Under the pieces are notes generated by a model that saw only the letters and a list, made by a program, of their open reading frames with translations, had not been told where the DNA came from and made no database searches. A program made the position numbers and the translations under genes. Below are positions 10,991 through 23,550 of a DNA stretch of 64,000 nt, piece by piece. Position 1 is the stretch's first letter, and every line of letters begins with the position of its first letter. This DNA comes from Coptis chinensis (Eukaryota; Streptophyta; Magnoliopsida; Ranunculales; Ranunculaceae), in contig CM027378.1 of the NCBI GenBank assembly GCA_015680905.1, positions 39,343,001 through 39,407,000 on the forward strand. Reading direction: 5' to 3'.

Positions 10991-11007
10991 TTTTGGGGGG
11001 GGGGGGG
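10991..11007 (+). promoter_or_regulatory. Internal polypurine-like tract 2 of element A (13-G run)
   Basis: TTTT followed by 13 G. The preceding sequence (TTTGAGGACAAAGTATGC) resembles the sequence before the true 3' tract (CTTGAGGACAAGCAAAATG). Equivalent positions are 17661-17668 in element B and 14363-14373 in element C. Confidence 0.55.
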
Positions 11008-12561
11008 CATAGAAACACGTGTAATTTAGGCATCTGTTAGGATATAGATATGCATAATAGCACTTGTTTTTTTTAAGTAAAAATTCAAAAATATCAAAAA
11101 AAAATATAAATAAAAAGTTATGCTATACACTTAGGAATATTGGTATTGTTTTCCTTCTCTAGGCCCTTGATAATCTAGAAATCTCACATAGCTTTTTAGA
11201 AACTTAGATTAATATGTAGGTAATAATCTTTGCATCTATCTATAAATATATTACATGAGTATCTATGATTGTTTGGCAGTAAGTTTCTGAAATCTAGGCT
11301 AGAGTACTTATTCTACAAATCCTGTGAGAATATAGCCTAAAGCCTTATATGAGTGAACATTTGAGAAATGACACAAGGGAGAATTAAAATCCGGATAGGG
11401 AAATCACACGTCCACTTGTTTGATTACTATACCATATCCTAAGCGAGAATTTAGGCCCTCTTTGGATCGATATAGCCAGAAATTCAAACCTATGAATTAT
11501 TTTCCGCTAGTCGCCCCTCTGAGCCTTTCTTTAGCCTTTCATAAACCGCAAATCCTTTACCCTATTACAAAAACAAAATAAAAAAATATATATATATCAG
11601 CCTACCCATTCTTTGGATGAGTCTGAGAATAGAGATGAAGAATAGAAAAGAGAAAGACCTTTGAAATCAAGAATTTGTTAGTCCCTTCAGAATAAGAAAA
11701 AAAGTTTCCATCCAAATAAAAAATAATAATAAAGAAAGAAAACAAAATAAAGAGTTAAAACTCCAAAACATAGAATCAAAGGAGTCAAAAGCCAAAGAAA
11801 AAGAAAAAATATGGCTAAGGATGGAAACAAGGTGTAGAAGCAAAAGTAAAGAACAAGATTTTCTTCAGTTACATAATATGAAGACTCTATTATCTCAGAC
11901 TTGTCCATTTTGAATATCCATTTCCTTCATTCTTAAACCATCTCCTAATCCCTGCAACACCTAATAAAGACCTCTAGTTCAATTAGGAATAGGTTAGTGT
12001 AATAGTAAGTGGCAGATGTGTTTGATCGACTCCGGCTTCCTTGTGTGTCATTAAGATTGTAAGGTAAAGTGTGCCCACTGCACACTGGAGTAGTGAAACT
12101 TGAGCGGAAAAATCAAAGTGGTTTTTGTCTTGACATTTATATGAGGACCTACTTAAGGACGTTATTCTGAGTTTTCAGAAACGGACCTGCTAGTGCATTT
12201 CATAGTATTACTCATTGTATATATGTTTATTCGTAGATGATTGATTATTATGCATATATTAGCTTAGGTTTCGACTTGATTAATCTGTATTCATTGCTAG
12301 TGAGATGTATAGATAATTGAGACATGGTTAAGAAAACAATAGTTTTATTTCTTAGTTGTTGTAGTATAAATGAAGCTTGTGAGTACCTTCACTGGAAAAT
12401 CTCACGAGGCTATAACTCGTCCACTAGGGAATTTCTAGTGGTTTACGACATTGTTGCATATGGTCAATGCAATCGCACTTAGCGAAATGAGATTAGTTAG
12501 AACTTCATTTTTGGTCACTTATGCTGATTTCTCATATTTGCTTGAGGACAAGCAAAATGTT
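11008..12561 (+). other. Non-coding 3' region of element A
   Basis: About 1.55 kb without coding content; it includes A-rich and T-rich stretches (11690-11900). It is conserved in position and partly in sequence in elements B (16097-17660, reversed) and C (25202-26734), for example around CTCGTCCACTAGGGAATT near 12418. Such conservation in non-coding DNA suggests a cis function such as packaging or RNA structure, but this is not shown. Confidence 0.6.
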
Positions 12562-12575
12562 GTTTGGGGGTGGTT
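12562..12575 (+). promoter_or_regulatory. 3' polypurine tract of element A
   Basis: GTTTGGGGGTGGTT directly abuts the 3' LTR (TGATAAGAGCC). This is where plus-strand DNA synthesis would be primed. Confidence 0.85.
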
Positions 12576-14075
12576 TGATAAGAGCCTAAAACTGTAGTTT
12601 TAACCCCTTAACAATAATACTTTTAGACCAATTATGCGAGTAATAAATAAGAATTAATGCTGATTAGGTGCTTTTATGTATTTAAGGCATTAAAGTCAAT
12701 TATGTGTAGAAATGTGCCACTTTGGCGAGATAAAAGAGCAAGGGTTAGTTGCTAAGGAGTTCTGTGATTAAAGGCCAAGATTCAAGGAGAAAAAGCCATT
12801 GTAAAGCCTGGTCAAAAGCTGAAAAGTCAAAGACAACACGGGCAGAAATAGCACACAAAAGTCAGCAGAACTTCCTAAGACCGTATCTTTGGACTCAAGC
12901 CTCGGAATTGGGCCTACCTTATGGCAAAACGACTGGCTTGGAAAGAGCTTTGCAATGGTCTAAACCTTGACCCAATCAGAGGAGGAAAAGTAGATAAAAA
13001 GCCTACTAAAGTCAGATCCAATTGGAAAGGGCCTTGTGGACTGAAGAGATTGGATTTTGGGCTCGATTTTCCGGCCCAAAACATGGCTCCTCAGCCCATG
13101 CACGAAAATGTGGATCTGGTCTCCTCCATTTCAAGACACAAGACTTAGCTTTTAAGAATTACTTAGTTTTGGTGGCAAGTAGCCATTAGAGCATAGTTCT
13201 AGATCTAGTTTTTACATTAAATTAATTAGTTTTCTATTACCTTGTTTTAATTTAGATTATTGAATGATTGTTGATTCTTTATTAGATTAATAAAAATAGT
13301 TAGTTTTTCATAATTTCAATTTTTGGTATTTAAAATTACTTAGATCTAATTTCAATTCTTAGTTGTTAATCATTTCTTAGTTGTTAAGTTAGATTTGAAT
13401 TATTGATTAGATCAAATTAGTAAATTTACAATCTTTATATGATGTCTTGTTCAAATTCAATTGGAAATGATAGTTTGATAAGTTAAGGCTAAACCTCCAT
13501 TAGAGGGGTTTGATGAAGCCTTGATGAAAACTTGATTGTGTAGTGTAGAACTAGTTGTAAGAGTCTATTCCACTCTAGAAGGTAGTTGATTCGCCATGAG
13601 AATGGGCTGAACTTCCTCACATGCTAGTCATTATTTAGTAGAGATTTCCATGATTGATTAGGGATTAGAACGACCAATTATTATCGTAAGAACGTAAAAA
13701 TTAGATTACAACAATCTATACTAGTTTATTAAGTTGGATTCAAGGTGGAATCAAATTTCCCTAATTCTTTATCTAGATTCAACCCTTAGCATTTCGTAGT
13801 TGAGTGATTCATATCTTGTTAGTTAAAGTTGCATCGTAGTATAAAATTCCCTACGTAAAACTCTCACTAACTTTGGCTAGGACTGATAATATTAGAAAAT
13901 ATTGAATGCTAAAGAACTAGGAGTGGAACGAATCTTTTACTCCACTCTATTTCGATAGATTCGAGAGTAGAATAATCTTTGATAAATAAACACACAAGTT
14001 CAGTTTTAGTTTTACTTGCATTTAGAGTTCAATCTTTTATTTATGAGTAGAACTATTCAATTTTTACGTTTATCA
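12576..14075 (+). repeat. 3' LTR of element A (full length, 1500 bp)
   Basis: It starts TGATAAGAGCC and ends TTTATCA. It matches the 5' LTR throughout except for the block 12975-13432, which is missing from the 5' copy. TGATAA and TTATCA form the short terminal inverted repeat usual for LTRs. Confidence 0.93.
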
Positions 14076-14428
14076 GCAATACAAATACATCATGCCAAAA
14101 TTTTCCAGTTTTCTTTTGTACATTTGCATATGTTTTCAAAAATACAAAAACCTAAAAAAAAAATAATACTAGAATAATTATCCTTAGTACAATAAACCAT
14201 GTATTTCTCGTTCTATATCAAACAACCCACGCCCCAAACTTATTTGGGGGTGGCGTATTTCATCATGAAGAACAGAATACAGGTGTATTGCCGTTTTTGC
14301 TCATCTTTCTATGGTAATCTCTTTCCTTACTTCTTCATACTTTGAAGGCAAAACATATTTCTATTTGGGGGTTGTATAATAACATTTTGCAAAAACTATA
14401 CATTTTCTATAGTAGATATAATAGTATA
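14076..14428 (+). mobile_element. Element C, middle piece between A and B
   Basis: This is the only host-matrix DNA between the two insertions. It holds two G-tracts, ATTTGGGGGTGG at 14242-14253 and ATTTGGGGGTT at 14363-14373. The second is preceded by TTTGAAGGCAAAACATA, which aligns with element A's tract 2. The TSDs are GCAAT (14076-14080) and GTATA (14424-14428). Confidence 0.75.
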
Positions 14429-16082
14429 TGATAAACGATAAAATGATAGTTTACCTACGAAATGAACGATGAAACTCAAAACGTAAGTAAACTAAAACTT
14501 AATACGAATCTATATTTTATCAAAGATTCTACTCTCAATCCTATGAGATATAGTGGAGTAGGAAGTTCGTTCCACTCCTAGTCCTTCCGCATGCTGTGTT
14601 TTCTAGTCTAATTACTCTACTTAAAGTCTAATGAGAGATTTACGAAATGGCAACTAGACTATGATGCAACTACCCACTAAAATGCAACTAGTCGACTTTA
14701 AGAACAACTATGGGAATGCTACGTTGATTCTATGATAAGGAGTTAGAGGGGGATTGATTCCACCTTAACTCGACTTAATCCTACTAACGGATAAAATTAA
14801 TCGTAATCGAATCGAATTGAATTGCTTGAGAAACAACATGGTTACTCCTAATCCCTAATTACACATGGCATTTCTACCAATTCATAACTAGTATGTGAAC
14901 GATTACACCCATTCTCATGGTGAACTAATCTTTTCTAGACTGGAAAGGAAATTATGACGACTCTACAATAATCGGAATCAAGCTTTCATCAAGGCTTCTC
15001 AACCCTCTCTAATGGGGGTTTAGCTGAGAATCATCACTCTATCATTCCCAATGGAATTCAAGCAAGACATGATATAAAGATTGAAACTTTGCTTGTTTAA
15101 ATCCAATTCAAAACTACTAATGCAATAATTGAATTAAACTAATAATGACAATTAATTGAATCTACAAATTGAAACTAAACAATTAATGGAAATGAAACTA
15201 ACTTATGGAGAACACTATTTTATTAATCTAATGAATAATAAAACAATGATTCCAATACTAAATTAATAATCTAACTAATCTAAGTCTAGCTATCTACGTA
15301 ATAAGGGAATTTAGATCTACACAATTGTAAATGACAAGAATCAAAATTAACAAACTAGCTATTTTATTAATCAAACTAATTAAGAATAATGATTCTAAGA
15401 GTTTAATCTAAAACAAGAATTGAATTTAAACTAAACTTAATTTTATTACATGAAAACTAGATCTAGAATTATCTATATTTTTAGGTCTAACTAGCTACCT
15501 CTAACTATCTACCATTAACAAAGAGCTAAGCTTTGGTTTTTATATGTTCAGATCCAAAAATCGTGCATGGGCTTGGATCCATGTTTTGGGCCAGAGAATC
15601 AGGCCCAAAACCCAATTCTTTCAGTCCAAAAAGGCCTCTTCCTGCTGCAGTTTGCTTCAACAGACTTTTTGTCCACTTTTACTCTTCTGATTGGATCAAG
15701 GATTAGACCATTGGAAAGCTCTTTTCGATCCGGTCGTTTTGGCATAAGGTAGGTCCCATTCCAAGGTCTGAGTCCAAAGATACGGCCTTCGGAAGTTCTA
15801 CTGACTTGTGTGCTGTTTCTGCCCGCGTCGACTTTTCAGCTTTTGACCGGGCATTAGAAAGGCTTTGTCTTCTTGAATCTTGGCCTTTAATCATGGAACT
15901 CCTTAGTAACCGACCTTTGCTCCTTTATCTCGCTAAAATGGCACATTTCTGCACATAATGGACTTTGAAGCCTGAAATGCATAAAAACACGTAATCAGTG
16001 TTAACTCTTAATTATTACTCACATAATTGGTCTAAAAGTATGACTGTTACAGGGTTAAAACTACAGTTTTGGGCTCTTATCA
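14429..16082 (-). repeat. 3' LTR of element B (1654 bp)
   Basis: On the plus strand it runs TGATAAACG to GCTCTTATCA. It contains the same LTR core as element A (CACTTTGGCGAGATAAAAGA-type sequence, reversed near 15930) but with a diverged AT-rich half. Confidence 0.93.
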
Positions 16083-16096
16083 AACCACCCCCAAAC
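16083..16096 (-). promoter_or_regulatory. 3' polypurine tract of element B
   Basis: The plus strand reads AACCACCCCCAAAC, i.e. GTTTGGGGGTGGTT on the minus strand, identical to element A's tract and directly abutting the LTR. Confidence 0.85.
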
Positions 16097-17906
16097 AGCA
16101 TTTTGCTTGTCCTCAAGCAAAGATGAGAAATTAGAATAAGTGACCAAAAATGGAGTTTTATCTACTCTCGTTTTGCTGAGTGCGATTGCATGGACCATAT
16201 GCAACAAGGCCTTAAACCACTAGGAATTCCCTAGTGGACGAGTTATAGCCTCGTGAGAGTTTTCCAGTGAAGGTACTCACAAACTTCATCTATACTACAA
16301 CGACTAAGAAATAAAACTATTGTTTCCTTATTCATGCTCTAAATTAACTATACCTCTCACTAGCAATGCATATAGAGTAATCAAGTCGAAACCTAAGCTA
16401 ATATATGCGTAATAATGAATCATCTACAATAAACATATATACAATGAGTAATACTATGAAATGCCTAGCAAGTTTGTTTCTAAAACTCGGAATAGCGTCC
16501 TTAAGTAGGTTCTCACAATAATAGTCAAGATACAACACTCTGATTTTTCCACTCAAGTTTCGCTACTCCGATTAATGCGGTGGGCACACTTTACCTTACA
16601 ATCTCAATGACAACAAGGAAGCCTGAGTCGATCAAACACATCTGCCACTTACTATCACACTAACCTATTCCTAATTGAGCTAGAGGTTTTTATTAGGTGT
16701 TGCGGGGATTAGGAGATGGTTTAAGAAGGAAGGAAATGGATATTCAAAAAGGACAAGTCCGAGATAATAGAGTCTTCATACTATGTAACCAGAGAAAACC
16801 TTGTTATTTACTTTTGCTTCTACACTTTGTTTCCATCCTTAGCCATATTTTTTTTTCTTTTTCTTTGGCTTTTGACTCCTTTTATTCTATTTTTTTGGAG
16901 TTTTTATTTTATTTCTATTTTTATTTTTCTTTTCTTTGGATGAAAACTTCTTTTCTTTATTTTTCTCAAGCAATTAACTAACTTTTGTTTACCACGGGTT
17001 TTCTCTTCTTCTTTCTTCCTCATTCTATTCTCGGACTTATCTAAAATTGGGTAGGTTGAATTTTTTTTATTTTTATTTTGTTTTGTTTTTGTAGCAGGGT
17101 AAAGGATTTGTGGTTTATATAAGGCTAAAGAAAGGCTCGAGAGGGACTAGCGGAAAATAATTCATAGGTTTGAATTTCGGCTATATCGATCCAAAGAGGG
17201 CCTAAATTCTCGCTTAGGATATGGTTTAGTGATCAAGCAAGTGGGCGTGTGATTTCTCTATCCGATTTTACTTCTCCCTTGTGTCATTTCTCAAATGTTT
17301 CACTCATATAAGGCTTTAGGCTATATTCTCACAGGATTTGTAGAATAAGTACTCTAGCCTAGATTTCAGAAACTTACTGCTAACAATCATAGATACTCAT
17401 GTAATATATTTATAGATAGATGCAAAGATTATTACCTACATATTAATCTAAGTTTCTAAAAATTATTCTAATGCAAACGCCACATTGAGACTTCTAGATT
17501 ATTAAGAGCATAGAGAAGGAAAACAATACCAATATTCCTAAGTGTATAGCATGAACTTATTTATTTATATTTTTGAAATTTTGAAATTTTAACTAGAAAA
17601 CAAATGCATATTATATTTATCTATATCCTAACAGATGCCTTAATTACACGTGTTTCTATGCCCCCAAACAAGAAGCATGCTTTGTCCTCAAAGCATTTAA
17701 ATAAAGAGGGTAGGAAAAATACCATTGAAGCGCGTGAAATTCAGGAACATCTGCAAAACAAGGTTAGAACGTATTAATATAGGAAATAATAAAAAAAACT
17801 GACGCAACTCTATACGAGTTCTACCCATTATGGGGTTAACAAGAATGAAATTGCTTGGGACATAAGCAGACACTAACTAGAATTAAAACTTACCTTATCT
17901 CCCACT
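16097..17906 (-). other. Non-coding 3' region of element B
   Basis: Counterpart of element A 10758-12561. No coding content is credible: the plus-strand ORF near 16697-16981 is T-rich low complexity. An internal polypurine-like tract lies at 17661-17668, with GAGGACAAAGCATGC beside it on the minus strand. Confidence 0.6.
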
Positions 17907-18690
17907 TTACTCATCACCTTCCTCATCCTCTTCTTCTATAAAGAAGTGAGGTTCCTTCGCGTCTTGCCATGCCATGATAATTTGCCAGGCTTCCCGCCAT
18001 TTATCATCTATTATTGCTAACCTATTAAGAGCCACTTGGTCTGACGGGGTGTAGGGTGCAACCTGATGAGGTTGTATCCTCCACCCTTGCCAAGTCATTG
18101 CACGGAAAGATCGAACAATACTATTGGTGGGTCGTACAGTGTCGACCGTAATCCAATCCGTGAAACGTGTACAAAAAACAGGAAAGAAACATAGCATAAT
18201 ACGGGAGATTAGAACAGGCATAAGAAGATACTTATGCCTCATGCTATGGGCTCGAGCTAAACTAGACATCAAGGTTCAAGGAAGGTCATGGCACATACGT
18301 CCCGTGGCTAAAGCAAGGAAGACGCTGCAAGTGGCATCATTCACAGAAGAAAAACGCCATTCCCCTAAAATGTTTAGCATGATCCAAAACATAACAATTC
18401 CGATGTTCATGGACAGGCTACCAAAGGCGACGTTATATTCCCCTTGGTCCTCGATACGGAAAATGCCTGCGCCATACGGCTCATGCAAAAACTCATAAGT
18501 GTAGACATACATATTATCTACCCAATAACACCATGGGTCTTGTATTTCAGTGGGCATAGCAAGTCCAAAAACAAATGCTAGCAAGAACCTGGTAATTTCC
18601 ATTGGTTCATTATCAATGTTGATGGAGAACACTTGTTCTCCATCTGGTCTCTCAAAGAAAATGCAGTTATCATAAAATTAAGATGCTAGT
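17907..18690 (-). pseudogene. Env-position ORF of element B (ORF A2 type, N-terminally truncated)
   Basis: Minus-strand translation gives FYDNCIFFERPDGEQVFS and then a long match to ORF A2 (SLSMNIGIVMFWIMLNILGE against SLSLNVGTTMLFILMNILGD). It ends with an acidic tail (EEEDEEGDE) and TAA/TGA near 17907. There is a frameshift at about 18273-18276. The N-terminal PEQSF part is missing; instead the ORF is preceded by the leader that in element A precedes ORF A1. The Trp that is a stop in A (FTDW) is intact here. Confidence 0.75.
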
Positions 18691-19458
18691 GTTGGAATTT
18701 TAGTCGACCGGATGAAAAAACAGTGGTGGTGGCGCGGTGGTGGCGCGACAACTCACAATTTTGAAATTTTCGGTGGTTTTTTTGGTTTTTTACTTGGTGG
18801 AGATGGTGGTGGAAGGATTTAGAGAAGATTTGAAGTGTAGTTTTGATGGTTGGTGTGGGTTAGTTTAGGTTTCTTTTTAATTTTTTTTTTTAATTTTTTT
18901 TTTTTATTTTTAGGTTTTGAAGCTTGGTGGTCGTTAATGGCGGTTTTGAGAAGATGAAATCACGACTTGGTGTGGAGGTAAGGGCGCGGGTGCGCTGCAA
19001 GTGCACGCGGGTTGGGCCCAAGCCCAATTCGAAATTGTCGAATTTTTCATTTTTTTGCCCAACTTCAAACTAAAATTGCCGCTTCGTTACCGGTCCGATT
19101 TTTGCGAATGAAATATGGAAATGATCAAGAGAGAATTTCCAATCCAATGATCCATAAAACACTCTATTCCGACCGTGGATGACATATATGATAGTGTAAA
19201 ACACCTCGTAGTGCGTGCATGACATACGTTATGCGAACGAATGAACTCTGAATTCATAGAATATGTCAACCCGAATCGGAATACAATTAAACAGCCTAAG
19301 CAACTCTAATGGGACATAAAACATTCTAGGACGGAAACACGAACACCCCACCCCCAAACAAATTTTTTATAACAAAGTTTAGAAAATTTGTTTTTTTAGT
19401 GGGTCTTTTAAAGTCAAATTCCCGAGACTTCCTAGATTACGATATTTATTCTTTAATA

Positions 19459-19490
<32 letters not shown>

Positions 19491-19749
19491 CTTTTATAAG
19501 GAAAAACAATAAGCAAGAAAGACATAATTCACCCCATAGAGAAACATGACTAAAAAATCCGAGAAAACATGCAAGAGTGGAAAACGTGAATTATGTTAAA
19601 CGTGGACTTAGGATCCGGTACTTACAGCCACACACTCCATAGGGAGGGTCCGGTTACCTTAATGGTGCACTCACCAATATCTGGAAATGAAAGGAAATGC
19701 ACCAAACACAAAAATGGAGTCGTTTATAGTCAGATACTCGAGACTTTAT
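18691..19749 (-). other. Spacer of element B fused from the pol-end and ORF-leader regions
   Basis: It corresponds to element A 7090-8040: GTTCACGTTGAAC-type sequence near 19594, an internal purine tract near 19345-19358, a T/A homopolymer stretch (18870-18910) and an (AT)n run at 19457-19482. No gene seen. Confidence 0.6.
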
Positions 19750-20541
19750 TTAAACATATGTATGAACATGCAGTTTATCATATATCAACAACCGAAATAT
19801 TTGTGGATCATTCCATAAATAAATAGCATAGAAAACATATCCAAACATAATCAAGCACCAAGATTTCCTATGACGCATCCTAGTGAATTGAAAGTGAAGT
19901 CGGATAACCCTATAACGTAACCTAGCATGCACCCTCTTTTCCATTTTTGAACGAGAGGGTGTTCTAGTGAATAAGTGTGGAAAAGTGAATGGTTGTGGAG
20001 AATATGGTGGATATGGATAAGTTGTAGAAGGAAAGCATGTAAACAATGAGGATGTGGGTTTAGCACAAAACTCATTCATGGTGTAGGTAGGGACTATTTC
20101 AAGTCTGAAAATGAAGGTATCAAATGCTTTGTTCTTCTGAAGTATTTGTTTACTAGGTGGATTTAAAAAATTATGAAGCACAGAAGAAACAAAAGGATCG
20201 AGTGCAAACTCGAGATTCCTTTGAAAGGGTGGAAGGAGGGGAGTCGAGGTGGATGTTGTGCAAAGTAGTTTTTTATAGGGTGAATCACCACCTGCTCTAA
20301 GAAACTCATCGAATTCCTCATCTAGATTGGTCATCTCCACGTTACTATGATAGTCCTCTATATCTTTGAGAAATTCATCTATGTCATCCTCATCCGTAAT
20401 ATGTGTATCGACTAGTGTAGGGATGAAAATGTTGAAGTCTGAACTTCCAAAGGAAAGAAATTTTGGCATATGATTATTAGGGAACGTGTTGTTGAAATAA
20501 TCTCGAGCGAAGCTCTCGATCATGCTAACCTCTCCATCCAT
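19750..20541 (-). pseudogene. Linker region between protease and missing reverse transcriptase, element B
   Basis: A minus-strand ORF of 263 codons. The first 110 residues are acidic (DEDDIDEFLKDIEDY and similar), followed by a region rich in Pro/Phe/Ser. The start overlaps the end of the protease ORF in another frame, so a small frameshift links them. The acidic stretch looks like the protease-to-RT linker of Athila Pol. The C-terminal 80 residues lie past the pol deletion and are probably read-through of spacer sequence. Confidence 0.5.
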
Positions 20542-21059
20542 AGACGAATCGGGTACATGTGTTTTTTTAAAAAAAAAACATTTACTTCAACAGCAAGATG
20601 GCCAAAAGATAAGGACATCTTACCATCGCGGAAATTTATAAGCGCGTTGGCAGTTGCCAAGAAGGGGCACCCTAAGATGATCGGGACAGAGTCGTTAGCG
20701 ACTTCTGTATCGAGGATTACAAAATCAGTCGGATAGTAGAAATCCTGAACTTTTACCAGCACATTTTCGACCACACCCTTAGGATACTTAATAGACCGAT
20801 CAGCTAATTGCAACATCATTTTAGTGGGTTGCATCTCATCTAGACCTATTTGTTTATACAAATAAAACGGGAGTAAGTTAACACTAGCCCCCAGGTCTAA
20901 TAACGCGGTTGTCGTATAGGAATCTCCTAAAGTGCATTGTACAGTAGGACGGCCAGGGTCCTTGTACTTAACAATTCCATTATGTTCAGATATAGTCGGG
21001 AATTGTTCTGTTAAAAAGGCATCTTTTGGTATATTTATCTTACGCCTAGCAGTACACAA
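20520..21059 (-). pseudogene. Aspartic protease region of element B
   Basis: The minus-strand ORF contains ALLDLGASVNLLPFYLYKQI, then PKGVVENVLVKVQDFYYP and VPIILGCPFLATANALINF, the flap and the second part of the retropepsin fold. It is better preserved than in element A, and the Gln codon that is TAG in A is intact. Its 5' end is broken at about 21060. Confidence 0.83.
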
Positions 21060-21989
21060 CTCCTTAAGAAACTTAGCATGGTGTGGTAGCTTTTAATAGC
21101 TTCGAGGAAGGGAAGGTTTATAGTTAGATTCTTGAAAACGCGTCCATAATCTCCCTCATAATTTGTATCCCTAGTTAACATGGCTAATTTACGTGGAAAT
21201 GGTGGTTTCGTCTATATTTAGCAATGGTATCACCGGATGTTTAACCGTGGCTTTCTGTTTCTTAGGTTGTGTTGTAACCGGTACCTCTACAGTGGTAGGT
21301 TCTTCGGTTTCTATTTGGGTATCTAGTAAAATAGCGGTGTAGGAGACTCTTTGGTGGGGTAACTATAGGTATAGTTACTTTGTTATCAACCACTCTGCCC
21401 GAGCGGAGAGTGGTGATGACATTTAGCTCACCTACATTTTCATATTCATTACTAGTATTATCGATTACCTCAAAGGTCGTGTTTGTTGTTTTAGGATTCG
21501 ATTATTGCGTGACTGGCAACACACCTTTGGGTTGGGCTTTATCTTGGGCCAACTGTTGGCTTAAATTATTAACGGATTGTAGAAGCTATTGGTTAGATTG
21601 AGCCATGGTTTGGAAAAGTTTTTGGCTCACTTGTATGAAGGTGTCAAGACGATCCGGTTGTGTGGGTGTAGTAGTCACGGGTGGTGTGACTAGAACTATT
21701 TCGCGTGAATTATTTATGGGTGGATTTTGATAATTATTATTTACCGGAACGATACCTCTATTAGCATTATAATTATTATAACTACCTTGACCTTGTGCTT
21801 GACCTTATCGAGGTTGCACTTGGTTGTTATAATTATTAAAATTACGACGACCGTCCTTGTCGTGGTGGAGCTTGGTTAAACCGCGGCGTTGGCCTAACAT
21901 ATTGATTATTGTACCACGGAGGTGTGGCGTGTTGGTTATTTCTCCAACCGAAGTTGGGATTTTGTCTCCAAGGGTCGTTAGGTTCACTA
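21060..21989 (-). pseudogene. gag C-terminal, Asn/Gln-rich region of element B
   Basis: Minus-strand reading shows Asn/Tyr/Pro-rich low complexity (21700-21980) and short conserved pieces such as LRSGRVVDN near 21400. It is broken by several stops and frameshifts. Confidence 0.5.
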
Positions 21990-23002
21990 TTAATGGAACA
22001 AGCCCGTTAAGTAGGCTATAGGGACGATGGGAGTCGGGATCTTTGAGGGCTCAACGAAACTACATGGATTTGAATTTACATTCATGACGGGGATAGGCTT
22101 TTGTTGAACAGAAATGGCGTCTACCTTTTTAGTGAGTGATTCGATTAGAGTTCTAAGCTCGGGATCGTGTTTAATTCCAAATATACCGGCGGCCTTAACG
22201 GTATTAGAAGAACTAGCGGAGCGGTGGATATAAATCACTACCCCCAGTTGTTATTGCGTTTAGTTTGCTCTTCTAAAAATTTGTAAGCCTCCGAGGCTCC
22301 TTTACTTAGAAAACTACCCCCATTCATTATGTCGAGGACTTCTTTATGGTGATGTTGAAGTCCTTTGAAAAAGGCACGAACTAACGTGTCTTTTGCTAAG
22401 TTATGATGTGGACACTCTATAAGGAGATCGGTGAAACGATTCCAAGCCTCTGAAAATGATTCATAAAGATTTTGTCAAAAGAAATGAATCTTGAAAAGCA
22501 TCTCATCCGTCTTTAGGGGTGGGTAAAAATGTTCCATAAACAGCTGAACAAGTTTAGCCCACGAGTCCACAGAATTAGGCGTTTGGGCAGTTAACCAAGA
22601 CGCTGCCTTATCGACTAAGGTGAAAGGGAATACCCTGAGTTTAATTTGTTCCGCACCAACCGTAGGATGGTGGAATGTTGTTAGAACTTGTTCAATCCTA
22701 CGCATGTGCTGATAAGGTTTTTCATGGTCTAAACCGTGAAAAACGGGTAACAAATTAAAAATATTTGGGGGGATTCGGAAATCCCCCACTGGGTCTGCTA
22801 GAACGATGCAAGATTTGGGGTTATCGCTCAAGGCTTTATAAAAGTCCGAGAGAGGAGTCTCTCCTTCGTCGGGCATTGTGTCAGGTAGAGTATATGGAAT
22901 AGTAGCTAGAGGTGCAATGAGTGGTATACTAGATGGGCGTGCTTGTTGATGTTGTTGTGCAATTATGCTCGGTGTTTTTGTTCGACCAGACCTTAATCTC
23001 AT
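21990..23002 (-). pseudogene. gag of element B
   Basis: It starts at 23002 with MRLRSGRTKTPSII. The capsid region contains VGDFRIPPNIFNLLPVFHGL and SVDSWAKLVQLFMEHFYPP. TGA replaces Arg after KIHFF (near 22475), and the frame then continues with ESFSEAWNRFTDLL. The segment 22238-21990 repeats the pattern DPELRTLIESLTKKVDAI seen in element A. The knuckle cysteines beyond SNPCSF are disrupted. Confidence 0.85.
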
Positions 23003-23535
23003 ACAAGGCTAAGACCAAACTTAGCTAATTACGTCAACACTCCAAACAATCCTAATATACTAGTATAAACCTCTAACAGGAGTTGCAAGGTGTGGAAGAA
23101 AGGAATACTTGATTGCGTCCTTGCTTCGCTTATGAATAGCGTCTTGTTTACGCGTGTTCAGTGTATATAACTAGTTAGAACACTGAAAAACTTGAAAAAT
23201 CAAAGTTCGAATCAAACCTGTGGAAATCCGGCAAAATTCATTTCGTGGCGGGTGCGCTCACTTTGAAGCGCTGGTCGCTTCGGTGTAAGTTCAAGTTACA
23301 GTGTTTGGTGGCGGGTCGCTCAGCTTGAAGGCGTGACGTCGCTTTTCCAAGAACTTGAGCGAGTCGCGCTCCTTTTGGCTGAAGTCGCTCCCGCAAAAAA
23401 AAAAAAAATTTTTCCGAGGAAGTTTAATGCTGAAAAAGACAACCACAGTTAGAATCGAACAAGGGTGGGTGGGTGAAATGGGACTTTAAGAAAAGGAGTT
23501 ATACTATGAAAACAATGCGAAAGTGAAACTATGAT
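23003..23535 (-). other. 5' leader of element B
   Basis: Contains a diverged version of the GC-rich leader repeat at about 23240-23400 (GAGCGACCCGCCACC-type units on the minus strand). No ORF. Confidence 0.6.
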
Positions 23536-23550
23536 GGCAGCGGCGCCATT
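23536..23550 (-). promoter_or_regulatory. Primer-binding site of element B, tRNA-Asp type
   Basis: On the minus strand TGGCGCCGCTGCC lies next to the LTR, one mismatch from the tRNA-Asp complement over 13 bases. Confidence 0.85.

Larger units (their letters stand above)
1059..14075 (+). mobile_element. Element A: near full-length Athila-type Ty3 retrotransposon, 13.0 kb
   Basis: Order: LTR, primer-binding site like tRNA-Asp, GC-rich leader repeats, gag, protease, a truncated reverse-transcriptase tail, RNase H, integrase, an internal purine tract, ORF A1, a promoter-like leader, ORF A2, a second G-tract, non-coding DNA, a purine tract and LTR. Long LTRs (1.5 kb), a tRNA-Asp-type primer site, no chromodomain after integrase and extra ORFs 3' of pol all fit the Athila lineage. 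Both TSD copies are GCAAT. It cannot be autonomous: the reverse-transcriptase catalytic region is deleted and every ORF carries stops or frameshifts. Confidence 0.92.

Noticed and set aside
10995..11007. G homopolymers (also about 33167-33175 and 44247-44258) as quadruplex elements
   Set aside because: Single runs, not four G-tracts; they may also have length errors from sequencing. Only the one at 10995 has a structural context.
11687..11908. Minus-strand ORF with strongly hydrophobic residues, membrane-protein-like
   Set aside because: It is the antisense reading of an A-rich non-coding tract; Phe/Leu richness comes from T runs. The same applies to 16697-16981, 25670-25988 and 27288-27479.
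19457..19482. (AT)n run as an origin or regulatory element
   Set aside because: Simple microsatellite with nothing else to support a function.
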